A stretch of 64,000 bases of DNA from Olleya sediminilitoris (GCF_016785945.1 NZ_JAEMEF010000001.1:310001-374000), one strand, 5' to 3'; counted from the first letter of the stretch, positions 42,529-52,047 are shown. Translations and numbers: made by a program. The notes: generated by a model from the letters alone, not told the origin.

Positions 42529-43206
42529 ATGTTAGACGATATTCTTAGAGCAATTCCTTTTGGTATAATTCTTTCTTTTACCGTAGGTCCTGTATTTTTT
42601 GTATTGTTAGAAACTAGTGCAACCAAAGGTGTTAGAAGTGCTTTAATATTTGATTCTGGAGTTATTTTAGCAGATATTTTATTTATAGTGGTTGCTTTTT
42701 TTAGTACCGAAAAACTTTTAGGTAAAATTGAAAACGATCCAAATTTTGTAATTTTTGGTGGTGTATTACTGGTTTTTTATGGTATTATTTCATTTGTAAA
42801 AACATCCAGATCATTTAGATCTATTGTTAAAGAATACCATAAAGTAGAATTAAAAAAAGGTTATGGTAAACTTTTTATAAAAGGGTTTTTACTTAACTTT
42901 ATTAACATAGGTGTGTTATTAGGTTGGTTAGGTTTTATAGTTTTGGCTAGTAAGATTACAACCTCTCAAAACGGAGTTATTGTTTTTATTACCACAATGA
43001 TAGTTGCTTATTTTGTAACGGATTTAGTAAAAATTGTAGCAGCTAAACGTCTTAAAAATAAACTAACACCAAGACTAATTTTTAAAACTAAAAAAATAAT
43101 AGCTTTAGTTATTTTAGGCTTTGGTATTTTACTATTAGCTCAAGGTTTTTTTCCTGAAGAAAAAGAAAAACTTAAAGAAAAGCTAGAGCAAATTAATCCA
43201 TTATAA
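42529..43206 (+). CDS. LysE family translocator
   Basis: 225 aa from ATG 42529; an in-frame TTG at 42502 would add only a non-hydrophobic stub. Six hydrophobic segments. The family start is AIPFGIILSFTVGPVFFVLLET (in parts) with the conserved Pro. A charged tail closes the protein (EEKEKLKEKLEQINPL). Probable amino-acid or metabolite exporter. The next gene begins 12 nt later, so one operon. Confidence 0.9.
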   Translation: MLDDILRAIPFGIILSFTVGPVFFVLLETSATKGVRSALIFDSGVILADILFIVVAFFSTEKLLGKIENDPNFVIFGGVLLVFYGIISFVKTSRSFRSIVKEYHKVELKKGYGKLFIKGFLLNFINIGVLLGWLGFIVLASKITTSQNGVIVFITTMIVAYFVTDLVKIVAAKRLKNKLTPRLIFKTKKIIALVILGFGILLLAQGFFPEEKEKLKEKLEQINPL

Positions 43207-43218
43207 TTCCTCAATTGC

Positions 43219-43743
43219 ATGAGTACGATTCGATTTAAAAAACTTAATTTACCGCTTCGTATTTGTGTTTCAATTTTACTTTTAGGCGGATTATTTAAAA
43301 TAATGCATTGGCCAAATTCTAGCTATTTATTATTAATTGCTATTTGTAGTATTATGGTATTATATCCTATTCGGTTTTTTCTTAAAAAAGAAAAAGAAAC
43401 TATGGATTATATTAAGCTTGGTATTATTCTGTTATGGTGTTTAAGCTATTTTACTAGGGTAATGCATGTGTATCAATTTCCTATACTACTTAATATTGCA
43501 TTGTTACTATTGTTTGGTTGGTGGTTTATTAACGAAGGAACAGCCTATTTTACTAACCAAAATCTTAAGTTAAATGGTATTTATAAAACTGTTTATGTAA
43601 CTGTTACTGTAATTATTTTTGGTTGTATTTTATTTGGCTGTTTATTTAAAATACAACATTGGCCTTATGGTAATTTATTATTTACTATAGGTATATTTTT
43701 AGCTTCAATATTTATTATTGTAGATCATTTTTTAAGAAAATAA
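43219..43743 (+). CDS. GldL-related small membrane protein
   Basis: 174 aa with five to six transmembrane segments. The short motif GLFKIMHWPNSSYLL near residue 25 recurs as GCLFKIQHWPYGNLL near residue 145. L-F-K-I-x-H-W-P is the hallmark of the GldL N-terminal membrane region. The long C-terminal GldL part is absent and no other gliding or T9SS gene is nearby, so this is a relative, not GldL. Function unknown. Confidence 0.75.
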   Translation: MSTIRFKKLNLPLRICVSILLLGGLFKIMHWPNSSYLLLIAICSIMVLYPIRFFLKKEKETMDYIKLGIILLWCLSYFTRVMHVYQFPILLNIALLLLFGWWFINEGTAYFTNQNLKLNGIYKTVYVTVTVIIFGCILFGCLFKIQHWPYGNLLFTIGIFLASIFIIVDHFLRK

Positions 43744-43750
43744 AACATAT

Positions 43751-44101
43751 ATGGCTAAAACCCAATATTATATTTATGTTGTGGAGTTATCTAAAAAAGT
43801 ATTTACTCAAAATGCTAAATTCAGAGCAGCCAATCCACAATTTAATGGTGTTTTAGAATGTTTATATGTTGGTATGACTAGTAAAACTCCTAAACAACGG
43901 TTTTTACAACATAAAACTGGTTATGTTAATAAAAAGGGTCACAAATTATCTTCTAATATTGTCCTAAAATATGGATCTTATTTAAGACCAAGTTTATATA
44001 ATCACATTGGACCAATTGCAACTAGAGCAGAAGCTTTAAAAATGGAAGAAGCATTAGCTTTAGACTTACGTCGAAAGAAATATGCAGTCTGGTTTAATTA
44101 A
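43751..44101 (+). CDS. GIY-YIG-like nuclease domain protein
   Basis: 116 aa. YYIYVVELSKKVF and ECLYVGMTSKTPKQRFLQHKTG fit the GIY-YIG core (here YIY...YVG), with Arg at QRF and a late Glu in KMEEALALDLR. Single-domain members are common and of unknown role. It begins 7 nt after the membrane-protein gene. Confidence 0.75.
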   Translation: MAKTQYYIYVVELSKKVFTQNAKFRAANPQFNGVLECLYVGMTSKTPKQRFLQHKTGYVNKKGHKLSSNIVLKYGSYLRPSLYNHIGPIATRAEALKMEEALALDLRRKKYAVWFN

Positions 44102-44111
44102 AATTTTAGTA

Positions 44112-44137
44112 GTCATTGCGAGGTACAAAGCAATCTC
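44112..44137 (+). repeat. Dispersed GTCATTGCGAGG-type repeat
   Basis: GTCATTGCGAGGTACAAAGC then AATCTC, a REP-like word widely dispersed in Bacteroidetes genomes, located between a CDS end and the tRNA terminator. Confidence 0.6.
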
Positions 44138-44174
44138 ATAATCTTAATAATTAGTATAAAAATATAAGCATAAA

Positions 44175-44203
44175 AAAAGCGCTACTTATAAAGTAACGCT
44201 TTG
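44175..44203 (-). terminator. Terminator of tRNA-Cys
   Basis: Minus strand: AAAGCGTTACTTTATAAGTAGCGCTTTTTTT. Confidence 0.85.
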
Positions 44204-44207
44204 TTTG

Positions 44208-44278
44208 AGGTGTCGAGCGGATTCGAACCGCTGTAGATGGTGTTGCAGACCACTGCCTAGCCACTCGGCCACGACACC
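44208..44278 (-). tRNA. tRNA-Cys (GCA)
   Basis: 71 nt on the minus strand. Acceptor stem GGTGTCG/CGACACC, D-arm GGCCGAGTGGCTAGGC, anticodon loop CTGCAAC (anticodon GCA), T-arm GCGGTTCGAATCCGC, discriminator U as required for Cys. CCA is not encoded. Confidence 0.97.
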
Positions 44279-44328
44279 CTTAATAGGACAGCAAATATAA
44301 AAATAATTACTGTTTTACCCTATTTCTG

Positions 44329-44691
44329 TTAGTTTTTTCTTTTTTCGGTTAATTCTACTGTAACCATCTGTACATCACCACCAATCGGAGGATTTATTTT
44401 ACTTACAGCCACTGTTGCCACAGTAATTAATTTGTCTTCTTTAAAAATACGGTCTAAAATACGCTTAGCAACATGCTCTAAAAGTGCACTTGGTGTAGCC
44501 ATTTCTTCAACAACAACTTTATTTAAAAAAACATAATCAACAGTATCTTCTAATGCGTCTGTTGCAGTACTTTTTTGTAAATCTGCTTTAACTTTTAAAT
44601 CTACTCGGTAATCACTTCCTATAGCAGTTTCTTCTTTTAAACAACCATGATAAGCTGTTACGCGTATATTTTCTAATTTAATTATTCCCAT
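44329..44691 (-). CDS. folB: Dihydroneopterin aldolase
   Basis: 120 aa, normal length. IKLENIRVTAYHGCLKEET contains the conserved YHG, followed by VDLKVKADL, TVDYVFLNKVV and LLEHVAKRI with the conserved Glu, and VSKINPPIGGDV (Lys). It cleaves 7,8-dihydroneopterin in folate synthesis. Monocistronic, upstream of tRNA-Cys. Confidence 0.95.
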   Translation of the reverse strand: MGIIKLENIRVTAYHGCLKEETAIGSDYRVDLKVKADLQKSTATDALEDTVDYVFLNKVVVEEMATPSALLEHVAKRILDRIFKEDKLITVATVAVSKINPPIGGDVQMVTVELTEKRKN

Positions 44692-44846
44692 TTTCTATAA
44701 ATTTTCAGCAAAAGTACCTAAAATAGTAGTTTACTAAATTTTTAAAGTGTGGTTAAATTCATTTCAACTAAAAAATAACTAATTTTACAGCGCATTGTTA
44801 ATTTGGTAGTATACCAATAAACTATTAATGTAAAGAATAAAAATAT

Positions 44847-46859
44847 ATGTCTGAAGATAAAAAGTCACTCAATTTTTTAGAGCAAATTATAGAAGAAGAT
44901 TTAAACAATGGTTTAGATCAAAGTAAACTTCGTTTTAGATTTCCGCCAGAGCCAAATGGGTATTTACACATTGGTCATACTAAAGCTATTGGTATTAGTT
45001 TTGGTTTAGGTGAAAAATATAATGCACCTGTTAACTTACGTTTTGACGATACAAATCCTGCTAAAGAAGAGCAAGAATATGTAGATGCTATTAAAGAAGA
45101 TATTTCTTGGTTAGGTTACCAATGGGCAAACGAGTTATACTCTTCAGACTACTTTCAAATATTATTTGATTGGGCAGTTCAGTTAATTAAAGATGGTAAA
45201 GCTTATGTAGACTCTCAGTCTTCTGAAGCTATGGCAGAACAAAAAGGTACACCAACGCAACCAGGTGTAGATGGACCTTTTAGAAATCGTTCTGTTGAAG
45301 AAAATTTAGACCTATTCATGCGCATGAAAAATGGCGAATTTGATGAAGGTGAACACATTTTACGTGCTAAAATAGACATGCAACATACTAATATGTTAAT
45401 GCGTGATCCTTTAATGTATCGTATTTTAAAGAAATCACATCACAGGACAGGTGATACTTGGTGTATTTATCCAATGTATGACTGGACACATGGAGAGAGT
45501 GATTATATAGAGCAAATTTCGCATAGTTTATGCTCGTTAGAGTTTAAACCTCACAGAGAGTTATACGATTGGTTTAAAGAGCAGGTTTATGATTATTCTA
45601 AATCAGAATACCCAATGCAACCTAAGCAACGTGAGTTTGCACGTTTAAACCTTAGTTACACTATCATGAGTAAACGTAAGTTATTACAATTGGTAGAAGA
45701 TGGTATTGTTAATGGTTGGGACGATCCACGTATGCCTACAATATCTGGTTTACGTCGTCGTGGTTTTACACCAAATTCAATCAGAAAATTTGTTGAAACC
45801 GTTGGTGTTGCTAAACGCGAAAATATTATAGATTATGCACTTTTAGAGTTTTGTATTCGTGAGGATTTAAACAAAAAAGCACCACGTGTAATGGCTGTAT
45901 TAGATCCTTTAAAAGTGGTGATTACTAACTATCCTGAAGATAAGGAAGAATGGTTTGAAGCCGAAAATAATCAAGAAGATGCAAGTGCAGGATTTAGAAA
46001 AGTACCTTTTTCTAAAGAGATTTATATTGAAAAAGCAGATTTTAAAGAAGAAGCTGGTAGCAAGTTTTTTAGATTAAAACTAGGTGGAGAAGTGCGACTT
46101 AAAAATGCTTACATTATTAAAGCAGATAGTGTCGTTAAAGATAGCAAAGGAAACGTCACAGAAGTACACTGTACTTACTCTGAGGATACAGAGCGTCGTA
46201 TAAAAGGAACTTTACATTGGGTTAGTATAAAACATGCTGTAAATGCACAAGTTAGAGAGTATGATAGATTATTTTTAGACGAAGCTCCAGATAGTCATGA
46301 AGACAAATCTTTTATGGATTTTATCAATCCAAACAGTTTAAAAACTATCACAGCTTTTGTAGAGCCTAGTCTAAAAGATGCAAAAGTAGGAGAGCAGTTC
46401 CAGTTTCAACGTTTAGGCTATTTTAATGTAGATAACGATGCTACATCACAAGCTTTAGTATTTAATAAAACTGTTGGTTTACGTGATAGTTGGGCAAAAC
46501 AAAAACCTAAAAATAATACTCAAAATAATCAACAAAAGCAGCCACAACAAAACAACAGACCTGCTATAGAACAAATTAAATCTTACGGTAAGAAGTATGA
46601 TAGGATGAAGCCAGAACAACAAGATAAGGCTAAAGCCGAAATCCAAGCACTTGCTAAAGATGTTGCTTATCAAGATCTAGAACCATTATTTGGGACATCG
46701 GTTAAAAAGACAGGAACACGTGTTATTACCATGATAACTTTAGGTGTTTTACTAGATAATGGTTTAGATAAAACCGAAGCTATAGATGACTTTATAAATA
46801 AAGCACTTGAAGATAAAAGTGAATTATTGGTTAACGAAGCTAAAGCAATAAACAAATAA
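44847..46859 (+). CDS. glnS: Glutaminyl-tRNA synthetase with C-terminal extension
   Basis: 670 aa. Class I motifs: PEPNGYLHIGHTKAI (HIGH) and IMSKRKLLQL (MSKRK). The catalytic and anticodon domains end about residue 550. Then a low-complexity Asn/Gln linker (about 553-572) and a helical tail of about 95 residues (KSYGKKYDRMKPEQQDKAK ... FINKALEDKSELL). E. coli GlnRS lacks this tail, but similar tails exist in this phylum. With gltX also present, Gln-tRNA is probably charged directly. Confidence 0.96.
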   Translation: MSEDKKSLNFLEQIIEEDLNNGLDQSKLRFRFPPEPNGYLHIGHTKAIGISFGLGEKYNAPVNLRFDDTNPAKEEQEYVDAIKEDISWLGYQWANELYSSDYFQILFDWAVQLIKDGKAYVDSQSSEAMAEQKGTPTQPGVDGPFRNRSVEENLDLFMRMKNGEFDEGEHILRAKIDMQHTNMLMRDPLMYRILKKSHHRTGDTWCIYPMYDWTHGESDYIEQISHSLCSLEFKPHRELYDWFKEQVYDYSKSEYPMQPKQREFARLNLSYTIMSKRKLLQLVEDGIVNGWDDPRMPTISGLRRRGFTPNSIRKFVETVGVAKRENIIDYALLEFCIREDLNKKAPRVMAVLDPLKVVITNYPEDKEEWFEAENNQEDASAGFRKVPFSKEIYIEKADFKEEAGSKFFRLKLGGEVRLKNAYIIKADSVVKDSKGNVTEVHCTYSEDTERRIKGTLHWVSIKHAVNAQVREYDRLFLDEAPDSHEDKSFMDFINPNSLKTITAFVEPSLKDAKVGEQFQFQRLGYFNVDNDATSQALVFNKTVGLRDSWAKQKPKNNTQNNQQKQPQQNNRPAIEQIKSYGKKYDRMKPEQQDKAKAEIQALAKDVAYQDLEPLFGTSVKKTGTRVITMITLGVLLDNGLDKTEAIDDFINKALEDKSELLVNEAKAINK

Positions 46860-46866
46860 TTATAAG

Positions 46867-46905
46867 CCTACTTAATATCATTTATTAGGTAGGTTCTTTT
46901 TTTTT
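46867..46905 (+). terminator. Terminator after glnS
   Basis: CCTACTTAATA...TATTAGGTAGG, 11-bp stem with one G-U, then a long T-run. It ends just before the TTG start of the next gene. Confidence 0.8.
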
Positions 46906-46908
46906 CAT

Positions 46909-48213
46909 TTGAAACAGTTTAACATACTTTTTATATTTCTTCTTATTTGTATACAATATACAAATGCACAAGAGTATCCTGTTATCAAGGATATGGTTAC
47001 AGATAATGCAGGTATTTTTAGTGACTATGAAGCTCAAAATTTACGTGAAAAGTTAATGCAATATGAGCTTGATACCTCTCATGAAATTGTAGTATTAACA
47101 ATAAAAGAATTAGGAAATAGTACTATAGAACAGTATGCTTATGGTGTATTTAATCAAGAAAAAAATAAATTTGGTAAAGACCATTTAGATAATGGTCTTT
47201 TACTTTTAATTGCACCTAACCAAAGACAAGTGAGAATTGAAGTTGGTAATGGATTTGAGCCTATTATAACTGATGTTTTTTCATCTCATATTATTGATTA
47301 TATCTTAACACCTTATTTTAAAAAAGAACAATATTTTAAAGGTGTAAATCATGCAATTTATGAAATAATTAAGCTAATTCAAGATCCTATTTATGCTCAA
47401 GAATTTGGTGATATTTACAGAAAAAAAGCTGAAGAATCTGAGATAAGTCCAGTTACTAAAGTCTTTGCATCCATATTTTTAACTCTAGTATTTACTATAC
47501 TTTTATACTATTGCTATTGCAAATTTGTACTAAAAGCAAGCATGTGGAAAACTAAAATTAAACCATTATATAATAAACATAAACTAAATTTTTGGTTATT
47601 TGTTAGTGCACTTTTTTGTGTTGTTTATAATTTTTATACTCTGTCATGGATACTTTTTATGATTCTGTTTGTATCAAGTTTTTTATCAATATTTGTGTTT
47701 GTTGGATTTGGTATAATTTTAAAATTAGCTTTTAAAAGAGCTATAACTATTTTTAAAAGTCTTTTAACTGGTAAACTAGGTTTTATTAATTTCTGGTGGT
47801 ACTTCCCTTTAACTTTTTTATTATTTTTTGCAGCTTTTGCATTTGGATTTACTCCAATTATGATGGGCTTTTTTATGTTAATTACTATTGTATTTAATAA
47901 AGATAGTAATGAGATGATATCAAATTTCTCATGGGAATTTTATGTTATTGCTATCGCACTAATTTTTATTTCATTGTTTGTAATATCTATTGTTAGGGCA
48001 ATCAAAAAAATTAAAAGTAGTTATAAAGAAACTTTTGGTTTTTCTATTTTTAAAATGGGAGTAGGATTATCATCTAAAGGTGGTAGTGGAAGTGGCTCTT
48101 CTAGAGGTTACTCGTCTTCTGGTTCTAGAAGTTACTCATCCTCATCCCGAAGTAGTAGTTATTCAGGTGGAGGAGGACGCTCATCTGGAGGAGGAGCTAG
48201 TGGTAGTTGGTAA
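46909..48213 (+). CDS. TPM domain membrane protein
   Basis: 434 aa from TTG 46909; the signal peptide (MKQFNILFIFLLICIQYTNAQ with fMet) supports this start. The TPM domain (about 22-155) reads VTDNAGIFSDYEAQNLR and LLLIAPNQRQVRIEVGNG. Then several transmembrane helices (about 175-370) and a Ser/Gly-rich tail ending SGGGASGSW, typical of the family. Exported, active side in periplasm. TPM proteins have been linked to photosystem repair, phosphatase activity or respiratory complex assembly; role here unknown. Confidence 0.88.
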   Translation: MKQFNILFIFLLICIQYTNAQEYPVIKDMVTDNAGIFSDYEAQNLREKLMQYELDTSHEIVVLTIKELGNSTIEQYAYGVFNQEKNKFGKDHLDNGLLLLIAPNQRQVRIEVGNGFEPIITDVFSSHIIDYILTPYFKKEQYFKGVNHAIYEIIKLIQDPIYAQEFGDIYRKKAEESEISPVTKVFASIFLTLVFTILLYYCYCKFVLKASMWKTKIKPLYNKHKLNFWLFVSALFCVVYNFYTLSWILFMILFVSSFLSIFVFVGFGIILKLAFKRAITIFKSLLTGKLGFINFWWYFPLTFLLFFAAFAFGFTPIMMGFFMLITIVFNKDSNEMISNFSWEFYVIAIALIFISLFVISIVRAIKKIKSSYKETFGFSIFKMGVGLSSKGGSGSGSSRGYSSSGSRSYSSSSRSSSYSGGGGRSSGGGASGSW

Positions 48214-48279
48214 TTAGTGTTGTAACTTTTTTTTGTTTTTTGATACCAATAACTAGATTATAAGCTTTACTTTATAAAC

Positions 48280-49437
48280 TTGATAGACTTTAAAATACAT
48301 GATTCCGTTTTAGATCTTCCAGATACTTGGAACACTTTAGTCACACACGATATTTTTTTACAAACCCCTTTTTTAAACGCTTTAGAAGTTTCTTGTCCTA
48401 AAAATATTAAAACGCATTACATTTCTATTTTTGATAACCAGAAACAAGTCGGTTTAGCAGTTGTACAGCGCGTTAAAATATATATTGATGACGTATTTAG
48501 AAACCCAACAGATAATGCTTTAAAACGCTTTATAAAAACTGTTATAGCCCAAGTAGTTAAAGGTAATGCCTTAATTGTTGGTAATTTAATGCATACAGGA
48601 CAGCATGGTTTATTTTTTGATCAAAATTATATTAGTCAAACTAATTTTTTAACTACTGTATTTAATGCAATAAATACTTTAGCATTAACTATTAAAAAAG
48701 AGGATGGTAAAACTATACGTATTATTGGTTTTAAGGATTATTTTACGACAGATAGTATCCATTTAAATACCTCGTTATTTACTAAAAATCAATTATATAA
48801 AGTACAAGTCCAACCAAGTATGGTTTTAAGTTTAAAACAGGAGTGGAGTAGTATTGATGACTATGTTATCAGTCTTAAAAAGAAATACAGAAGTAGATAT
48901 AGAACAGCGCTTAAAAAAGCTAATACCATTGTAAAAAAGGAATTAGATTTAGACGCTATTGTTTCGGAATCTGAACAGTTATTTAGTTTATATAAATACG
49001 TTTCAGATAATGCTAAAGTCAATTCATTTGTATTAGACCAACAGCATTTTTTCAATTTAAAAAAACATTTAGATCAAGATTTTAAGGTGTTTGGTTACTA
49101 TTTAGATGGTAAACTTATTGGATTTTATACCTTAATTATTAATAATTCTGATTTAGAAACCTATTTTTTGGGTTACAATCCTAAGTATCAACACAAGCAT
49201 CAATTGTATTTAAATATGTTGTATGATATGCTAGCTTTTGGAATTGATAATAACTTAAAACAAGTCGTCTATGCTAGAACAGCACTTGAAATAAAAAGCT
49301 CAGTAGGAGCAAAGCCTGAAGTGATGTATATTTATATGAAACATACTAATACTGTATTTATAAATCCTGTTTTAAGATACATTGTTAAAACTTTAAATCC
49401 AGTTAAAAAGTGGGAACAAAGACATCCTTTTAAATAG
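48280..49437 (+). CDS. GNAT/FemAB-like acetyltransferase
   Basis: 385 aa from TTG 48280; upstream in-frame ATG is absent. N-terminal part begins LDLPDTWNTLV-FLQTPFLNALE, as in Bacteroidetes GNAT proteins with a FemAB-like double fold. The C-terminal half (about 195-340) carries KKKYRSRYRTALKKA and GYYLDGKLIGFYTLI with FLGYNPKYQ. Substrate unknown; possibly envelope or peptidoglycan precursors. Confidence 0.8.
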   Translation: MIDFKIHDSVLDLPDTWNTLVTHDIFLQTPFLNALEVSCPKNIKTHYISIFDNQKQVGLAVVQRVKIYIDDVFRNPTDNALKRFIKTVIAQVVKGNALIVGNLMHTGQHGLFFDQNYISQTNFLTTVFNAINTLALTIKKEDGKTIRIIGFKDYFTTDSIHLNTSLFTKNQLYKVQVQPSMVLSLKQEWSSIDDYVISLKKKYRSRYRTALKKANTIVKKELDLDAIVSESEQLFSLYKYVSDNAKVNSFVLDQQHFFNLKKHLDQDFKVFGYYLDGKLIGFYTLIINNSDLETYFLGYNPKYQHKHQLYLNMLYDMLAFGIDNNLKQVVYARTALEIKSSVGAKPEVMYIYMKHTNTVFINPVLRYIVKTLNPVKKWEQRHPFK

Positions 49438-49522
49438 TATTTTAATAAACCTTTAGCATTATTAATTTTGTATTGGTTTGTTTTTAATTTATTTTAAATA
49501 ATAACTTAAAAACACAATTAAC

Positions 49523-49729
49523 ATGAGTAATACACAAGATTTACTAACTAAGATATCACAAAAAACAATTCAAATAAAAAGGGATTATCCAGAACTACAA
49601 AAGTATCTTGATGAGACTAGAATTACATTACCACAAGGTGATAACTCGTCTGCTAAAGTAGACCAAGAAGCCTTACAAAACTATTTAAATACTTTGGATG
49701 AAATGGTCACTAAGTATAAGTCTAAATAA
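49523..49729 (+). CDS. Small conserved hypothetical protein
   Basis: 68 aa, hydrophilic and helical (ISQKTIQIKRDYPELQKYLDE, then QEALQNYLNTLDEMV). No signal peptide. Function unknown. A terminator directly follows its stop, and the codon usage is that of the neighbours, so the gene is probably real. Confidence 0.7.
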   Translation: MSNTQDLLTKISQKTIQIKRDYPELQKYLDETRITLPQGDNSSAKVDQEALQNYLNTLDEMVTKYKSK

Positions 49730-49760
49730 AAAAAGTCTCAAAATTTAATTTGAGACTTTT
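49729..49760. terminator. Bidirectional terminator
   Basis: AAAAAGTCTCAAAATTTAATTTGAGACTTTT between convergent genes. Confidence 0.85.
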
Positions 49761-49782
49761 AATGTTTAAAGATATTAAGATG

Positions 49783-50292
49783 TTATTCACTTAACGTTTC
49801 CGTTTTTGTATCATCTTCTGGTATTACTAAACTGGTTTCAAAATCTGGTAGTACCATATTTAATAATGCTTTGTTTTTGATTTGTTTAGCTTCAATAAAG
49901 TACCAAAATTTAGCTTCATCGTTATAAATTCCTAATAAATAACTTTTAGATTTAATACGCATGTTGCTCATTTTCATTTGATTAAAATTTTCAACAACAC
50001 ATCTGTATTGATCTTGTTCAAAGACTACTTCTGACACATCAATGACATCTGCTTTTTCAAAAACAAATCCTTCAGACTTCATTTGATCAAAAGTTTGTTC
50101 TATTAATTTAATACCAGCTTCTTCTCCACCCATTAATTCTATTACTTTTGGTAGAGTATGTTTAAAAACTGTTTTATAATCTTCACTTAAAGTCGCTTTA
50201 CTGGTGATTGTAGCATCACGTAAAGCTTCTTTTTTTGTTTGACCAAAGGTTACGGAAACCGTTAGTAATAATGCTATTATAAGTTTATTCAT
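49783..50292 (-). CDS. Secreted hypothetical protein
   Basis: 169 aa with a signal peptide (LIIALLLTVSVTFGQ). The mature part is mixed alpha/beta, with VFKHTLPKVIELMGGEEAG and KSYLLGIYNDEAKFWYFIEA. Family unknown. Its start overlaps the end of the SPFH gene by 8 nt, so both are made together and may act together at the envelope. Confidence 0.7.
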   Translation of the reverse strand: MNKLIIALLLTVSVTFGQTKKEALRDATITSKATLSEDYKTVFKHTLPKVIELMGGEEAGIKLIEQTFDQMKSEGFVFEKADVIDVSEVVFEQDQYRCVVENFNQMKMSNMRIKSKSYLLGIYNDEAKFWYFIEAKQIKNKALLNMVLPDFETSLVIPEDDTKTETLSE

Positions 50293-51232
50293 TTTCGTTT
50301 CTTCTTTCTTCAGCTTTATTTAATTTAGCTTGTTTCATGGCTTCACCAATCTCATTACTAGCAGAAAAACTAGCAACCATATCGTTTAACATGTTACTTC
50401 CTGCTTGAGGCGAGTTTGGTAATAATATTAAGTTACTGTTAGTTTCTCCACCAATAGCTTGTAAAGTATCATAATGTTGTGTTACTACTATTAATGCTGA
50501 AGCCTCTTGACTGTTAATTCCAACACGATTTAAAACATCTACAGACTCTTCTAAACCTCTTGCAATCTCACGTCTTTGATCTGCGATACCTTGACCTTGT
50601 AAACGCTTACTTTCTGCTTCTGCTTTTGCTTTTTCAACAATTAAAATACGTGCAGCATCTCCTTCAAATTGTGCAGCAGTTTTTTCTCTATCTGCAGCAT
50701 TAATACGGTTCATGGCTGCTTTTACTTGTGCATCTGGATCTATATCTGTTACTAATGTTTTAATAATATCAAAACCGTATTCTGACATAGCATCATTTAA
50801 TTCGGTTTTTACAGCAATTGCAATATCATCTTTTTTAACAAATACATCGTCTAATTTCATTTTTGGTACCTCTGCACGTACAACATCAAATACATAACTT
50901 GTAATTTGCTCATGTGGATAATCTAATTTATAAAAAGCATCGTAAACTTTTTGACTAATCACACGATATTGTACTGATACCTTTAGTCTAACAAATACAT
51001 CATCTAAAGTTTTTGTCTCTATAATAACGTCTAATTGTTGAATTTTAAGACTTAGTCTACCTGCTATTTTATCTACAATAGGGATTTTTAAATGAAGTCC
51101 AGATTGACGTATACTATGGAATTTACCAAAACGTTCTATAATTACAGCGGTTTGTTGTTTGACAACAAAAAAAGCTGAAATTAATACAATCAAACCAATG
51201 ACTATAAAAGGGATAAAAGAATAATTACTCAT
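50285..51232 (-). CDS. SPFH/band 7 family protein (stomatin/QmcA-like)
   Basis: 315 aa with one N-terminal transmembrane helix (FIPFIVIGLIVLISAFFVV). SPFH domain follows (AVIIERFGKFHSIRQSGLHLKIP and VQYRVISQKVYDAFYKL), then a coiled Ala/Glu segment (AEAESKRLQGQGIADQRREIARGLEE). It forms oligomeric membrane microdomains and often scaffolds proteases. No NfeD-type partner is present; the next gene is the secreted protein at 49783. Confidence 0.92.
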   Translation of the reverse strand: MSNYSFIPFIVIGLIVLISAFFVVKQQTAVIIERFGKFHSIRQSGLHLKIPIVDKIAGRLSLKIQQLDVIIETKTLDDVFVRLKVSVQYRVISQKVYDAFYKLDYPHEQITSYVFDVVRAEVPKMKLDDVFVKKDDIAIAVKTELNDAMSEYGFDIIKTLVTDIDPDAQVKAAMNRINAADREKTAAQFEGDAARILIVEKAKAEAESKRLQGQGIADQRREIARGLEESVDVLNRVGINSQEASALIVVTQHYDTLQAIGGETNSNLILLPNSPQAGSNMLNDMVASFSASNEIGEAMKQAKLNKAEERRNENE

Positions 51233-51305
51233 AAATAATGGATTTAATGGTTATACTATGGTTACTAAATTAAGTTATATTTGTTCACAAACGACTTAAT
51301 TTATT

Positions 51306-51989
51306 ATGAAAAAACTTCAATACACTCTATTAGTAGCTCTAACTATAGGTTTTGTTACAAAAAATTTTGCACAGCATAGTAGATATGTCATAAAAAATGG
51401 ATTTTCTATCGGTGGAGGAATTACCCAATTTGATATTATTACAGATAATTTTGAAACTAAAAAAGGAGAGGGTTGGATTGGTAATATGACTGCTACTGTA
51501 GAGATACCACACAAATGGTATAATTTAAGTTATGGTATGCAATTATCCGAAAATACTATAAGTACAACAGGTTTTGACGTACCATTGTCTAGTATTGCTC
51601 AAGATATAGAATATAAAATTTTTACAGCTCAATTGCAATTTTTATGGCATGCTAAACCATTTAAAACGTCACATTTTACCATTGATTTTGGTCCAATGTT
51701 GCAATATAATAGTGATTTAGAATTAAGTGACGATGAACAAGAAAATTTTATTCTTGCAGATTTTGATACTGTACAAGCTAATGCTGTTAAAGATTTAAAT
51801 AATTTTAATGTTAATGGATCTATTGGAGCCACTTTAGGTATTGGTTTTTTTAAGGTAAGAGCACAATATATTTATGGTTTTACAAATATTTTAGATGCTT
51901 TAAACGACTCTGAATTTAATCAAGTTTTAGGTAGAGATTTTAAAGGAAACCAAAGTATGTTTGCTTTTACTGGTATGATTACTTTTTAA
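51306..51989 (+). CDS. Outer-membrane beta-barrel protein
   Basis: 227 aa with a signal peptide (LLVALTIGFVTKNFAQ). The rest alternates hydrophobic and polar residues in strands, with aromatic girdle residues (WYNLSYGMQLSEN, FTIDFGPMLQYN) and a final strand ending MFAFTGMITF, as in small PorT/OmpW-like barrels. Substrate unknown. Confidence 0.8.
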   Translation: MKKLQYTLLVALTIGFVTKNFAQHSRYVIKNGFSIGGGITQFDIITDNFETKKGEGWIGNMTATVEIPHKWYNLSYGMQLSENTISTTGFDVPLSSIAQDIEYKIFTAQLQFLWHAKPFKTSHFTIDFGPMLQYNSDLELSDDEQENFILADFDTVQANAVKDLNNFNVNGSIGATLGIGFFKVRAQYIYGFTNILDALNDSEFNQVLGRDFKGNQSMFAFTGMITF

Positions 51990-52011
51990 GTTATAAAAAA
52001 AATAAAACAAT

Positions 52012-52043
52012 AAAAAAGCCATCTAATTTAGATGGCTTTTTTT
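52012..52043. terminator. Bidirectional terminator
   Basis: AAAAAAGCCATCTAATTTAGATGGCTTTTTTT, between the barrel gene and gltX. Confidence 0.9.
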
Positions 52044-52047
52044 ATAA

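Noticed and set aside
43219-43743. True GldL gliding-motor subunit
   Set aside because: Too short, lacks the long C-terminal region, and no gldKMN genes are next to it.
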